Assembly: GCA_027625915.1 (NCBI GenBank)
Contig: JANTQA010000029.1
Location: 992,001 to 1,056,000, forward strand
Length of the DNA: 64,000 nucleotides
Origin: Anaeramoeba flamelloides
Taxonomy: Eukaryota > Metamonada > Anaeramoebidae
Direction: 5' to 3'
Under the pieces are notes generated by a model. The model saw only the letters and a list, made by a program, of their open reading frames with translations. It searched no databases and was not told the origin of the DNA. The position numbers and the translations under genes are program-made. Each line of letters begins with the position of its first letter. Position 1 is the first letter of the stretch. Shown piece by piece: positions 1-14,835 of this stretch.

Positions 1-2107
1 ACCATATTTCATATTTATTCAGCCCTACAGTTTATAATTGTTTTTTTTTTTGAGTAAAAAAAAAAAAAAAAAAATTGAGTAAAATTAAAAAAAATGGTTA
101 TTATTGAGAAATAAGTGTAAATTATACACTTGTAGTTAATTTTTTACTTATATTTACTCATTGGTGTTTGAAAAAGAAATCAGAGATAATAAAAGAAGTA
201 ATTAATGAACATACTTTAATATCATTGTTCAAATATATTTTATTCAGGCAGCATTATTTTAATTTAATCTAAATATTTTTTTTAATTATTCTTTGAATAA
301 TAATTATAACAATAATTCTATCAAAGAATTTTCTAATTTAATTTGGTGTAATATAAAATTTATAACTTTCAATTTCATTATATTGTTTTCGCTTTTTATA
401 TGTTTTTTAAAAGTTCGGTGCGTTATAACAGGTATCAATTTGTTTTGAAATTCAAATTAACAAAATAAAGATTTTTTGAATTAATTTGTTTGATTGTAAT
501 ATAATTAATTATTACAGATAATTCTTAAAAATAAAATAAATATGAAGATTTATTTCAATATCCACGGAAATTATATTATCATTTAGTTCGAATATTTCTA
601 TTTTTTTTGGTCTTTTAATAATTCAACTCCTTTCATTTAATTTCGAAGTGATATTTTTTGGACATATGTTTGATCAAAATATTATGAAAAAAAAATATGA
701 AAACAAATTTGTTAATAAAAAAAAATAAAAATAAAAAATGGGAATATGTGGGAAATTCAGGGGATAACCTGTTTGTTTTCGTTTAAATTGAAAAGATAAA
801 GATCACTGGTCCTACAAAATATATTTTAATTTATTTTTTAAAATTGTAAGTTTCAAAAGGTATATATAGGAAGGGTGATTTTTTTTTATTGGTTTCCAAA
901 ATGGAATTATTTTTTTAAAATATTGATATTTGATTATCCATATATTTAGTATATTTTTTGAGGGGGTTTTCGGTTCCATCAAGAAGATATTTGTTGGTTC
1001 AAAAACGATCTAAATAAAACTCAAAATTATTCACTAAAAAACAATGTTGAATGAATGGAAATTTATAGATTCAGTACTTATTTAGTTTGGTTTATTTTTT
1101 CCAATATATAGTAGTGAATGGTATTTTGGTTTTAAAGTTTCAATGTACCATGTCTTTTAAAACAAAAAATCTTGTTTCAATAATTCCCTCTTCTTTGCAT
1201 ATTTCAAAAATGGAGAGGTGTACCTCCTTCCTAAAAAGAAAACATATTATTCTATTTTTTCTAAGAAAAACAAATTGATCTTGGTATTTTCTTTTAATGG
1301 ATTGATCAAATAGTCTCTTGTGTTATCAAAAATGTTAAATTATTTCTAATTGAAAAAAAAACTAAAAAAAAAAATTCTCAAAATTAAGAAATGTCCTTTT
1401 TTATAAAATTTTTTCTCTCATTTCTCTTCAAAAAATATTTCTATCCAAAAAAGTCATCAATTTTTGTGTTTTTTCTTTCCTTTTTTATCCTTTTTCTATT
1501 TCATTTTCCTTTTTTTTTATTTTTTTTTATTATTAAATATCAATTTCTCATTTTTCCAGCTTTTATTAGTTACATAGTTTTTTTTAAAAGTCGATATGTT
1601 ATCAATATCTATAGAATCCTCATGATTAACTATTTAAAATATATAAAAAGGTTTTTACTTTTTTTTTTTAAAGGCTTTTAGAAATTCTTTTATTTAAAAA
1701 TTGATCAAAAATAAAAAATGATTTTACGAAATCAATTATAATCTTTCTTTTATTACATAAACAAAGAAACCTCAAATCCATGTATTTAATCATAGAAAGC
1801 CATGTACATAATTTTGAAAAATAGCTATTATTCAGAAATGTTTTCTCATTTTATCTGCATTATCTGCAATCAAAAAGTATATATAAAAAAATTCAAACAA
1901 AAATAAATAATAAAAATCAAAAGATATTAATCTATATTTTGTGGATAAAGTTTGTAAGAAATAATAATCAAAGAAAGATCTCTTTTTCAATTTAAATGAA
2001 TTCTAATGATAAAATATTATAATAAAAAAAAAAAAAAAAATGAAAAGAAAAAATCAGAAAAAAAATGAAATATCGACAAATATTAATTCATGAATTCAAA
2101 AAAATAT
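1..2107. other. Spacer left of CDC48
   Basis: No gene is supported here. The stretch is AT-rich with poly-A and poly-T tracts. Short open frames, such as the Phe-rich one around 1391-1681, only reflect T-rich sequence. Bases about 1112-1232 resemble 31888-32013 (see the repeat entry). Confidence 0.7.
1112..1232 (+). repeat. Dispersed repeat, copy 1
   Basis: About 120 bp that aligns by eye with 31888-32013 in the same orientation. Shared blocks include GAATGRTATTTTGGTTT, AAGTTTCAAT and ATTTCAAAAAATGG followed by ACTTCCT. I see no terminal repeats, so the family type is unknown. The copies look old. Confidence 0.5.
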
Positions 2108-4937
<2,830 letters not shown>

Positions 4938-5812
4938 TTTAAATAAAGAAAATAAATAATAAGAATAAACTTGTTTTTGGAAAAGAAATAAAAAAATGAC
5001 AAGATTATTTTCTTTTTTTGTCAAAAGTACAATCCCAAAAGGTTCGCTGCCGAAAGTTTTGTTCGTTTACATTCTTTTGTTTTTATTTATCTGGAACAAT
5101 ACCCTAAAATTATTTCTTCACTTGAAAAGTTATTATCAAAACAATTCTTTCACTATAAAGAATATAACATCTGAAATCAGGTTGCCCTTTAATTAAATCT
5201 GTCATTATTTGTGAATATTTATTACTAGTCTTTCATTTTTATTTTTGTTGAGTTTTTCTATGTTTTTTCATCAAGACGTATTGGTAAATATTTTACTCAA
5301 TTTCAGGTTTGACCATTAGTATTTACGTTTTTGTGATTTTCAAATAATATGGGTGTTTGACAAGTTTGTAATTTGAGAAAATATTCATAATTCACTAAAT
5401 TTTTCTTAATTTCGATCGAACAACAGTGTGTTTTTTGGTGTGCTCACTAACATGCTATTTGTTAATTATTGTACAATATTATTATTATTTTCAAACAAGT
5501 TTTTAAAATTCAAGACAAAAACGAAAATCTTCAGGACTTAACAAAAAGGCCTTCTGTTTTTACTCTCCTTTTTGAATTGGGGACTATTTAATGATTTATT
5601 TTAATTCTTATCTTGGGGTGTGATCGTTTTGGAATTTTGAATGTAACTTTGTTCCTTTGGTGAGTAATGAATAGAAATTCGATGTCATTCTGTATTTCTT
5701 CAAAAAAATACAAATTGTATTACTGCCCTTTGACTCATAAAGGAGAAAAAAAGTTTAATCTTTTTTCCGCTATTGAGTTTTTCTAAGGATTTTTCCTTTT
5801 TTTAAAAAACAT

Positions 5813-6564
5813 TTAAGGGATTAGCGTCTACCAAGGAGAAGCCTAGGATCAAAGTATGTTGTTATTGGTTCTAAACACATTAGTGTTACATGGTTCAAAT
5901 GTCTCTAAAAAATCGATTGCAAGTAGTAATATTTGTTGATCTCATCAATTAAAAAAGATCTATGTATTAGTAAAAAACCCAGCAAATTCAGAATAAAATC
6001 TGCATTTCGCCATAAATTTTATGATTGAATTATCAATATTCAGACGACAAAGTCATAAAATATCTTTCTTAAATTTATGGGGAAATGTAGATTAGTTACT
6101 AAAAAATTCGTTTTTTTTAAAAAATAAAATAATTAACGAATAAAGTTTTTTGTCAAATTATTTCTGAAATCATGCAAATATATTGATACTAAAATTAGAC
6201 TTATCAAAAGCAAACCAAACTAATCAGTCTTTGTACTTTTATGTTGATGATTATTGAGTTAATCTTTGAAATTCAAAAATTCTAAAAATAGTTACTTTTG
6301 GAAGTTCTAAATCTAAATTATTAAATACCGGAATACTGTATTTTGGGTTTTTATTTTTAGATTTGGAAAAGGAATTAAAAAAAAAATTTCCAAAATGAAA
6401 TTTTTTCATAGTGATCATTAGTAAAAAATGTAATAATTTATTGTTCCACAAGATTTATAATAGATTTTTTAGAGCTATTCGAGCCATGGTGCACTAATAC
6501 CATTTACACCCAATTACAACATACTTTGATTATAGAGAAATCTATGGTGACGCTAATCCCTTAA
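5813..6564 (-). mobile_element. TTAA-flanked inverted-repeat element, copy A
   Basis: The left end TTAAGGGATTAGCGTC and right end GACGCTAATCCCTTAA are inverted copies. The similarity extends inward about 55 bp through ATCAAAGTATGTTG on both arms. Length is 752 bp and there is no coding capacity. Read on the minus strand, it aligns with copy B (19927-20673) and the partial copy at 59308; one shared block is ACTAATGATCACTATGAA. TTAA at both ends resembles piggyBac target duplication, but the next bases are GGG rather than the usual CCC, so the superfamily is uncertain. It looks like a non-autonomous (MITE-like) element. Confidence 0.7.
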
Positions 6565-7829
6565 GGGGCGAAGTTCATTGAACAAATTTTGATTACCATA
6601 GTTTATGCGAAACTTGAAACATTCAAATCATTTCAATCCCCAAATACATTAATATTTTGTTAAATCTCAGAGTACCATTTCTCCAAGTAAACTGTTAAAA
6701 TCAAATTAAATTAATCAAAATCTTATACAATAGTCCCATACGGAATCTTAAGTAATCAACAGAAATATCATTTCTATCTCATTTTGTCAAGATCTGTTTT
6801 GTTGGTTCAATAATATAGGTAAAATTTCTGGGAAATTGAAATAAAAATTTTCATTTATTATTTGGAAAATAAAAGTAATATATTTACAGACCAATTAAAA
6901 AAAGGAAAGAACAAAAATCAAAAAATTGATCAAAAAGAAAGCAAAATAAAAACATTTTATTTCACAATTTTCAGTAACACACAAATTAATTCCTTCTTAT
7001 TTTATTGATTAATTTTTATATTCTTGATAGAAAAACTTTGGTTTGTAAAATTTTTGATAATCAATTTGCTTCCTATTGCTAAAGAAATACTAATACGAAA
7101 TTTTAAAAAACCACTTTTATATTTAACTTTTCCAAATCAAGCTTTATTTCAGAAAATAGGGCTTTTTTGAATAAAACTTTAGAAATAAAGAATTATTAGA
7201 CCTTTTAAAAAGATGTATAATTATTTATTTTCAATCAAATTGAAAAGTCAAAATAAACCCATTCGAAAAATTTGTACACACCAATAATCAAAAATAGGCA
7301 AAAAAAAAAATCAATTTATTTTTTTTTTTCAAATGTAATATAAAACCACATTTAAGTTTTCGTGTATTAATTTTTTTTTTAAAAGTGACCATTTTAATCC
7401 AAATAAAAGAAAAAAAGATAAAGTAAAATAAAAAAATTGGTCTTTGACCAAAATAATGAAAATAGTGGAATAAAAAAATTGGTAAATTTGTTGAAAAATC
7501 ATCAACAATTGTTAATGATTCAAAAGATAAGATAAACTCCACTAATTATATGTGATTTTTTGATTTAAAAAACTCAACACTAACCTTCCATAAACCATCG
7601 ATAAAAGTTCAGATATACCTCAATAATTTACTTAACGAAAAAAAGGAAATGAAAAAAAATATAAAAAAAGAAATAAAATGAAATAGTTTATAAAATGACA
7701 ATTAATCCATCTTGAATATAATGTGAAGTATTGTTATATTTTCAACAGTTTAAATGGTGTCATTTTTTTTTTTTTGGAATTTAGTTTAATTCTGAAATTT
7801 GATTTCAATTTTTCCTTTTTTTTTTTTTG

Positions 7830-7955
7830 GGATGAATCCTTAAACCTGTTTTTTTGATTTCGATGATTCAACCCCACTTCTTTTAATCTTTGAAACAGTA
7901 TTATCTATTCTAATTGATTCAATAAAGATATCGGAAATAAGAATTTTGAAAACAA
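7830..7955 (+). repeat. Dispersed AT-rich repeat, copy 1 of 3
   Basis: About 125 bp resembling 8155-8285 and 31345-31475. Shared order: TTTTGATTTCRATRATTCAA, then TTTAATCTTTGAAA, a TTGATT block, and AAGAATTTTGAAAAC. No ends are recognisable. Copy 1 lies directly beside the 167-bp element at 7959. Confidence 0.4.
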
Positions 7956-7958
7956 ATA

Positions 7959-8131
7959 CTGGTATTTCAATTTTAAATGGGGAAAAATTTATTCCCTATT
8001 TTCATTTTTTTACTTTTTCAAACAAATCCACAAATTACAATTTACTTCTTTGAAAGACTCGATTTTTAAGAAAGAAAAAGGAAAAGGAAAATAAAGTGAA
8101 AAATTTTTCGCATTTAGTATGAAAATATAAG
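7959..8131. mobile_element. 167-bp TA-flanked MITE, diverged copy
   Basis: Starts TA|CTGGTATTTCAATTTTAAAT and ends AAAATATAAGTA. Inside it has the family core TTTTTCAAACAAATCCACAAA and the arm AAAGTGAAAAATTTTTCG. More diverged than the copies at 27803 and 48553. Confidence 0.5.
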
Positions 8132-8154
8132 TAATTTAATCTTTTTCGGTTAAT

Positions 8155-8285
8155 TTTGTGCTGAACCTTTTGTTACTGTTTATTGATTTCAAGAAATCAA
8201 TTCCTATATTTTAATCTTTGAAATAGTATGCTTTATTTTGGCTTGATTCCATAAAAACATTTGAAAAAAGAATTTTGAGTTCAGT
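8155..8285 (+). repeat. Dispersed AT-rich repeat, copy 2 of 3
   Basis: Second copy of the repeat at 7830-7955, with TTGATTTCAAGAAATCAA, TTTTAATCTTTGAAATAGTA and GAAAAAAGAATTTTGAG. It follows the small MITE at 7959-8131, so the two repeat copies flank that element. Confidence 0.4.
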
Positions 8286-8511
8286 AAGTAAAAAAATGCC
8301 AAGTAAAATAATAATAAATAATAACATACTGGGAACTTAAAAGTTATTATTGGTCGGTATTAATAAAAAGTAGGAAGATAAAAAAGAAAAAACATCGAAA
8401 ATATACGTGTGTTGATTTTTTTCTTTTCAATTCTTGATTTATAAAATTTTATTTGGAAATGTGATCTTACCCTTTTGATCCTTTTACCTAAACATTTGTT
8501 TAAAATATAGA

Positions 8512-8541
8512 CCCCCCCCCCCTTTTTTTTTTTTTTTTTTT
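8512..8541 (+). repeat. Poly-C/poly-T tract
   Basis: Eleven C followed by nineteen T. Long C runs are rare in this DNA; the only other clear G/C homopolymer is the G run near 25256-25266. Confidence 0.9.
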
Positions 8542-10736
8542 AATGTATTCCAAGATTAACATCAAGTGTCCCTTATTACTTATATCTATATACAAAATTT
8601 AATAGAAAAATATGTTCAAAAAATTGAAAAAATAAAGATTCACTCCTATTTAATTTCGATCTTTTCACTAATAGAATTACTAATGGAATTATGATATTAA
8701 AGTTTATATATCTTGTTACACTTGAATTTTTTTTCAGTAATAGTACTGTATTTTGATTTTTTCAAAATAGCGATTGGTATTCACTTACTTAAATAACAAA
8801 TTTTATTAATAAAAATCCTAAAGTACATTCCCAAAAAATTGATTTTTAAAATATTTTTTGATCTGATTTTTTTTTGGAATATGACTTTTAAAAATTAATA
8901 GTATACTAAAAGTGATCTAAACGTAGTTTTTTTAAATATTATTTCGAAATAAGTTTAAATATGGTATTTTGTATAAAATCTAGTTTTTACAATTTTAGAG
9001 ATAAGTAAAGAATTCCATACATTTTTCAAATTTTTTTCAATAGTAAACTAAATTTAAGTTTTTATTTTTCAACTCAAATGAATTAAAAATATAAAATCGT
9101 TTGGTTAATACTAATAATTTGTATGAAAAATGATTTTTTTTTTCTTAAATAAAAGATTATATTTCACCATAAAGTTTTTTTGATTAAAATTATTATTCAA
9201 CTATTAAGATAATAAGATATTATATTTACATTTCCAAAATTGGTGTAATAATGGAAATCTTGATTTATCTTAAAAATTGAAAAAAATCTATTTTTTACAA
9301 GATTCAAATTTTCACTAATGTGTTATAAAAAAGTTTTACATTCTGAAAATTTGTATATTTATTGATTTATATAAGAGAAATAATAAACAAATTACGACTT
9401 CCCACCACCCACCCCTTAATCTATTGAATTCTAAAACTCTTACCCACTATGAACCGTTTTATAACATTTTTTATTTTTTTTGAAAAGATATTAAAGAATT
9501 CATTTATAACAGTAATAAGGATATATGTATAATACTTTTACCACGGTTTCAAAATGAAACCTCCTTTTTTTCTTATTGTTCCAATATAACACTTAACCCA
9601 TTGCAAATAATATATCTACGTTCAAATCAATTTTGAATGAAAACACCATCCTTTTTTTTTTTTAGAAAATTTTAAATTTTGAATTGAATTTGTTCAAAAT
9701 TTTTTTTAATTTCTCAATTTTTAAGAAATTTATTGTCTTTTTTAGATTATAAAAGTTATTTCAAAACAAAACTACTATAATTGTTTTAAGAAAAAATTTC
9801 CAATTTGATTCTTGATTTTTACAATTTGTTTTTTTGATAATAGAACTTTATGTAATCAGTACCATATTTGATTATTGTTTTTAGTCGGTTTCTTCTATCA
9901 TTTAAAATATAAGTCTTCATAACTCCAAATCCAAAATTTAAACAAAACCAAAATTCAATTTCTGAAAAAAAATCCTATTTAATCAATTCAAAAAGAAATA
10001 GCAAATTATAATTATTCAACAATTTAAATGTTATCAATACTTGATATTACAATACCGATAAATACAAAAAAAAAAAAAAATAATTATCAATACAAATAAA
10101 TTATCCATTTGTTAAAAAGTTTGGAGATGGTCAAAACAAAAAAATATATTAGTATATTTGTTTAAATTCTTTTAAATAATATTGATCAATCAAATGATTA
10201 ATACCATCAACTAATTTTATTTGAGTTCTTTCATTGAGAACAACCCAACTTCCTTATTAAATTGAAAAAAAAAAATTATTAATCAAATGGACAGATTATG
10301 TAATACAAATAATTCAATGGAAATAAAAAACTAAAAAATGAAAAAATGACTTATATATTTTTAAAAAACAAAATTATTCCCAATTTGAATGAAATTGTAT
10401 TATTGTGATTCTTTGAATCGTTTTAAATTGTTTGGAAAATTTTGGAATTTTAGTTTATATTGATCAATTTCAAAAAATAATTAATCATTTATGAAGAAAA
10501 TAGGCTTCACTTAACAAGTACATGTGATCAAGATTTGACAAAAGACCAAACACATATTTATCATAGCTACATAGGACAGGAAAGTAAATGACAATAAGAT
10601 ATATTTTAATAATTGATAATCCCTGTGTGCTAATTTACACAATCTGAAGAGGAAATTAAAACACGAAAAATAAAAAAAATAAAGTAAAAAGCAAAAAGTA
10701 AAAATCATTGGAAAGGGTTATTCATTATTTTATTTA

Positions 10737-12644
10737 TTATTTATCATTCGAATAAAAGGGGAATTCTGGAAATGGTTTTAATATCTTCCTCTTTTGTAAC
10801 TGGCCTTCTTTGGAAACCATTTTCTTTTTCATTTTCTTTTTAATTGTATATGGATTGGGCTGACTTTCTAATAATTTTGTGAAATTGAGATGTTTTTGGA
10901 TTTTATTATTTGCATTTGGTTGGTTGTTATATTTAATATGTTCAATTTTTTTTTGTGGTTTGTAATAATCCCCATCAAGATTTGGATTTGAAATTACCTT
11001 TGGGCTTTGTTTTTGATTTTGTTTTAATAATTTAACACCATTATTATTTTGGGTTTTAGAATTTAAAATGGGATTTTTCTTGGTTGATTTTTTTGTGAAG
11101 AAATTTGATGGGTTGTTAGTTGGTTTAAAAAATGGATTTTTCTTTTCCAAATAAAAACTATTTTTCTTTTTATACTTCTTATTTTTATTCTTCTTCTTCT
11201 TTTTATTCTTCATATTTTCATTATTCTTCTTTTTATGATTTATTTTTTCAATTTTTTCTTCTTTTTCTAATTTGTTCATCTTGTTCTTTAAAGATCGTTG
11301 AGAAGATTCTTTTATTCTTTTGCTTTGTTGCTGGGTTTTTTGCATTGCTTTCTTTGGTTCTGATTTTTTCACTGAATTTAAAAGTAGAAAATCATGGGAA
11401 TCGTCCTTTAGTGTATTTAGTTTTTGAATTAATTCATCAGACAGGTAAGTATTCTTTTTTTCAGATTTACTATTTGACGCTTTTTTTTGAATTCCATTCC
11501 CATTTTTATTATTGTTGTTATCATTATCATTACTGCTGACACTCTTGCTAAATAATAACCGATTGGAAAAAGGATCTGCCTGGATTGAGCCAACCAAACA
11601 CCCTTTCCTTTTCTGACTATTCCTTATTGGCGAATGCTTTTTTAATTGTTTTTTCACTTTTTTATTGGAGAATTCTTGTTTTTCAAGAATCTGGATTTCT
11701 TGTGAATTTCTGAATTGGTCAACATTCCTTTCGCTTTTTCTTTTTCGATCACCAATTTCCAAGGACTTTTTTAAGATCATAGCGTATTCATTATATTCTT
11801 CTCTTGTGATCCCTTTTTTTAGTCTCCTTAATAATTTTTGTGTTTGGATCTCAAAATTTTTATTTTTTTGGTTTGTGGAATCCGAACCGTTAGTTTGGGT
11901 TTGGTAAGGGTGATTAAACTTGCTTTCATTTTCATACTCAACAACGTCAAAATTGTTTTGAAATTGTGGGTTTCCTTCTCTTTGGTATTCTTGCCTTTCT
12001 TGGTTCTCTTGATATTCTTGTTCATCAAGAGAATATCTTTCATCTTGCTCTATTTTTTCTATTGGGAAATATTGGTCGCTCATTAATTGATAAAAAGCAA
12101 AATTGAATTCTTGAAAGCCTTTCATGAAATTAAAATTCCAAGTAGTAGATATTTCTTCAGTTTGGCAACGCCACGACCAACATTGGTTGTCTTCAAAAAA
12201 TTGAGATTCCAATCGATGATTAACAACAGACAAAAAGAGGGTTTCGTATGTTGTCTCATGCTGGATCAAAACAAACGGTTGGTTCAGTTCTGTGTCCATT
12301 AACCTGTGTATATTGATCGGTGGTTGGAGTATATAAATTTTTACCGACTTTTCTTTTAATTCAAACTTTTTGGTAGATTCGTTATACAAATAAAGATCCC
12401 CAAACCCTTCAGACAAAATTTGACATTTTTCTATTTGGTTTTCTAAAATCAAGTTGTCTCCTTGTCTCCATAAGTCTGATAATTTTTCAATTTTTTGATA
12501 ATTAATTAACGATTTATTTTCTTCTTCTTCATTTTCAAGTTCATCGTCAGAGATTGGAAGTAAAGTAAAGGCTTTTTTAATTTTGTTTGAAATTGACTTG
12601 AAAAATGAATTTGATTTAGTTGGGTAATTCTTTGTTTGTATCAT
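10737..12644 (-). CDS. Lys-rich protein with a VID27-like PH domain (tentative)
   Basis: 635 residues from the ATG at 12644 (MIQTKNYP). The open frame extends further upstream, but that part is hydrophobic T-rich translation without an ATG that makes sense. The N-terminal part is acidic (LPISDDELENEEEE). Residues about 65-190 are the only globular part: GDLYLYNESTKKFEL, a hydrophobic strand block, LESQFFEDNQCWSWRC and FNFAFYQLMSDQYF. This order of strands, then an aromatic W-x-W strand, then a final helix resembles the PH-like domain of VID27 proteins; I infer this from pattern only. The C-terminal two thirds is Lys/Asn/Gln-rich, low in complexity and strongly basic, so nuclear or RNA binding is possible. 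No WD-like VID27 C-terminal domain is present. Function unknown. Confidence 0.55.
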   Translation of the reverse strand: MIQTKNYPTKSNSFFKSISNKIKKAFTLLPISDDELENEEEENKSLINYQKIEKLSDLWRQGDNLILENQIEKCQILSEGFGDLYLYNESTKKFELKEKSVKIYILQPPINIHRLMDTELNQPFVLIQHETTYETLFLSVVNHRLESQFFEDNQCWSWRCQTEEISTTWNFNFMKGFQEFNFAFYQLMSDQYFPIEKIEQDERYSLDEQEYQENQERQEYQREGNPQFQNNFDVVEYENESKFNHPYQTQTNGSDSTNQKNKNFEIQTQKLLRRLKKGITREEYNEYAMILKKSLEIGDRKRKSERNVDQFRNSQEIQILEKQEFSNKKVKKQLKKHSPIRNSQKRKGCLVGSIQADPFSNRLLFSKSVSSNDNDNNNNKNGNGIQKKASNSKSEKKNTYLSDELIQKLNTLKDDSHDFLLLNSVKKSEPKKAMQKTQQQSKRIKESSQRSLKNKMNKLEKEEKIEKINHKKKNNENMKNKKKKKNKNKKYKKKNSFYLEKKNPFFKPTNNPSNFFTKKSTKKNPILNSKTQNNNGVKLLKQNQKQSPKVISNPNLDGDYYKPQKKIEHIKYNNQPNANNKIQKHLNFTKLLESQPNPYTIKKKMKKKMVSKEGQLQKRKILKPFPEFPFYSNDK

Positions 12645-14629
12645 TTTAAGAATCCAATAATCTTGTTGAAAAAAATGAAAAAAATGAAATTGAAATTTTA
12701 GGATTTTCAAAAAAAGAATAATGTAATTGTTGGTTATCTTTTTGTCTAAACTGAAAGTTTTTTTTGATAACATAGCTTTCAATACCAAGAAAAACTCTAA
12801 TTCTCAGTTATTGATTTATGTTGTACTTGACAAATTTTACTCCATAACTCGGAAAATTTTTTGTAAACAAAATCTCGAAAGTTTGTATTTTTGGAGACAC
12901 TCACGTTATAAGCATTATTATACAGCATTATTTGAAAAAGATTTATGACTTTATAAGAGATTAATGGGAATTGAATAAAAAATGAAAATTTTCAGTAATA
13001 TTTTTTTTCATTTTTAATCGTAAAATTTTTGAAATTTTTAATTGGCTTAGTAGAAAGATTATTTTGATCTATTTTTATAATAGTCTAAAAAGCAACATGT
13101 TTTTTTTCGATTTTAAAATAAAGTCAAAATTTCAATCAAAGGATAAGGTTAAATTAAATTGAAAAACTGATTTTTTTCTGTTTTGGGAATATTTTTGAAT
13201 CATTTTATTTTTTTTTAAGTTTGAGTTTTTGTGTATATTCACTGTTTATTTCTACAAATTATTTCAAAATTTAGTATTTTTTTATTCTTAATATCCAATA
13301 TAAAGTTCATTCGTTGTAACTAATTTCAAAAAAAAAAAAATACCACAAAAACGTTAAATTTGAAAAAGTGGGGTATTTTAATCTTAATTAGTACAATAGA
13401 TATCTTTTCTTAATCGTCTTTAATTATCATAACTTTGAAAAAATAATTTATAAAAAATGTATAATTGAAATCCAATATGTATTTTTGTTAACTTAAATTT
13501 TTCAGAGTTTATTTTTTCCTTGTAGTGTTTTCTCAAAAAAATTTGTAAAAAGTTTTCTGATTCTTGTTTTTTAATAAATATTTAGCAATTTTCTCTATGA
13601 TAAGATTACTAGAAATTTCTTTTATATATTTAAGCATAAAATATTAGCTTTAAAAAATGATAAGTTAATAAATCTTTGTAAAAATTTCAAATTCAGACTT
13701 TTTAAAAAAAAGTTGTTATTTGGCAATAACTATTTTTAAAAAATTCGATATTTAATCCAAAAAGATTTGATAATCCAAAATTTACACTGAACTGAACCCC
13801 ACTCTATCTTTAAGTATTATTGGGCTTTTAAAAAAATATCAAAATACTTTGGAATTATCATGTGGAAAAGCTCAGCAAGCTCCCATAAAATGTATTTCAA
13901 ATATGTATTGAAATATTTGGAAATTTCAAATATTTTTCGAGGAACAATTTTTTTTTACAAAAATCAAAATTAAAACAAATAAACACAATACTTTTATTTT
14001 TCTTATACAAATAATCAATTAAATTTTATATATATATATATCTTTTATATTATATTTGAACCCCCGGAGAGTTTAAACCAGGATATTCCTTAAAAATTTT
14101 TAACAAAATAATTAATTTAAGGGGTATTTCAAATTAAAACTTTATATCGATTAAAAACATAAACCTTTTGTTTTTTCCACGGTTTTATAATACAATAATG
14201 TTTATTATTGTTTCTCAATCTTCAAAAATTAAAAATATTTTTATATAAAATAGTATTTATAAGTGTTTTTTTTTTTTTGCTTTTTATTATTTGTTCTAGT
14301 GTGAATAAATGTTCACCACAAAGTAGTTAGTAAGAACGGTATTAATTTCTGAGTTTATTATTGAATTTTTTGAGTTAAAAGTGAAAAAGAGCAAATATAT
14401 GGCTCATGTGAAAAAAAATATTTGAATAATTCTCTTCTTTGGGATATTTTTATGAACAATAATAAGTGAGATTTTAAACTGTATATAATAAAATAATTAT
14501 GAATTTCCAAAATTTTATGTACATTTTAAACATTTGAAATATTAATAAAACTACCATTTACATTTAATTAGGAAATAGTTTTTATTTTACAAACTTTTTC
14601 ATTTTTTTATCTTTTTTGTTTTGTTTTTT

Positions 14630-14835
14630 ATTCATTTTTTTAAGTTTTGTAATCTGTTTGATTTGATTATGAATTTTTTTTTTGACAGTTGATAGAAGAT
14701 TTAGTACTGAATTTATTAAGTAGAAAAATCACATAGAATAAGTTGAGGGTATCTTATCATTTTATGGATTAATAATTGTTGGTGAAATATCAAAAAATTT
14801 ACCAACACAATTGTTAATGAAAACTAAATGAAGAC
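14630..14835 (-). repeat. Diverged copy of the 53-kb element reading frame
   Basis: On the minus strand this translates to VGKFFDISPTIIN, a stop, then NDKIPSTYSM. It matches IGRFVKITPTMVD...NDKIPCTGCM encoded at 52986-53180. DNA similarity extends about 200 bp, including AAGATACC, a TTTATCACTTGAA-like block and a Lys-codon-rich end. It is broken. I saw no TTAAGGG ends around it. Confidence 0.5.

Larger units (their letters stand above)
4938..10736. other. Long spacer with relic DNA elements
   Basis: About 5.8 kb with no gene I can support. It contains an inverted-repeat element at 5813-6564, repeat copies at about 7830-8285, a poly-C/poly-T tract at 8512-8541, and a lone CCCCTTAA element-like end near 9400-9418 (CCACCCACCCCTTAA). 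The remainder is AT-rich with no recognisable RNA gene. Confidence 0.65.

Noticed and set aside
1391-1681. 96-codon Phe-rich open frame, possible membrane protein
   Set aside because: Poly-T DNA yields Phe/Ile/Leu in any frame; no family pattern and no codon bias.
12645-12788. N-terminal extension of the Lys-rich protein
   Set aside because: Begins at TTG, is hydrophobic and T-rich, and contributes no domain; the ATG at 12644 is preferred.
13800-13812. CCCCACTCTA as another end of the GAGTAGGG element
   Set aside because: Only a few bases match and no inverted partner or arm sequence follows.
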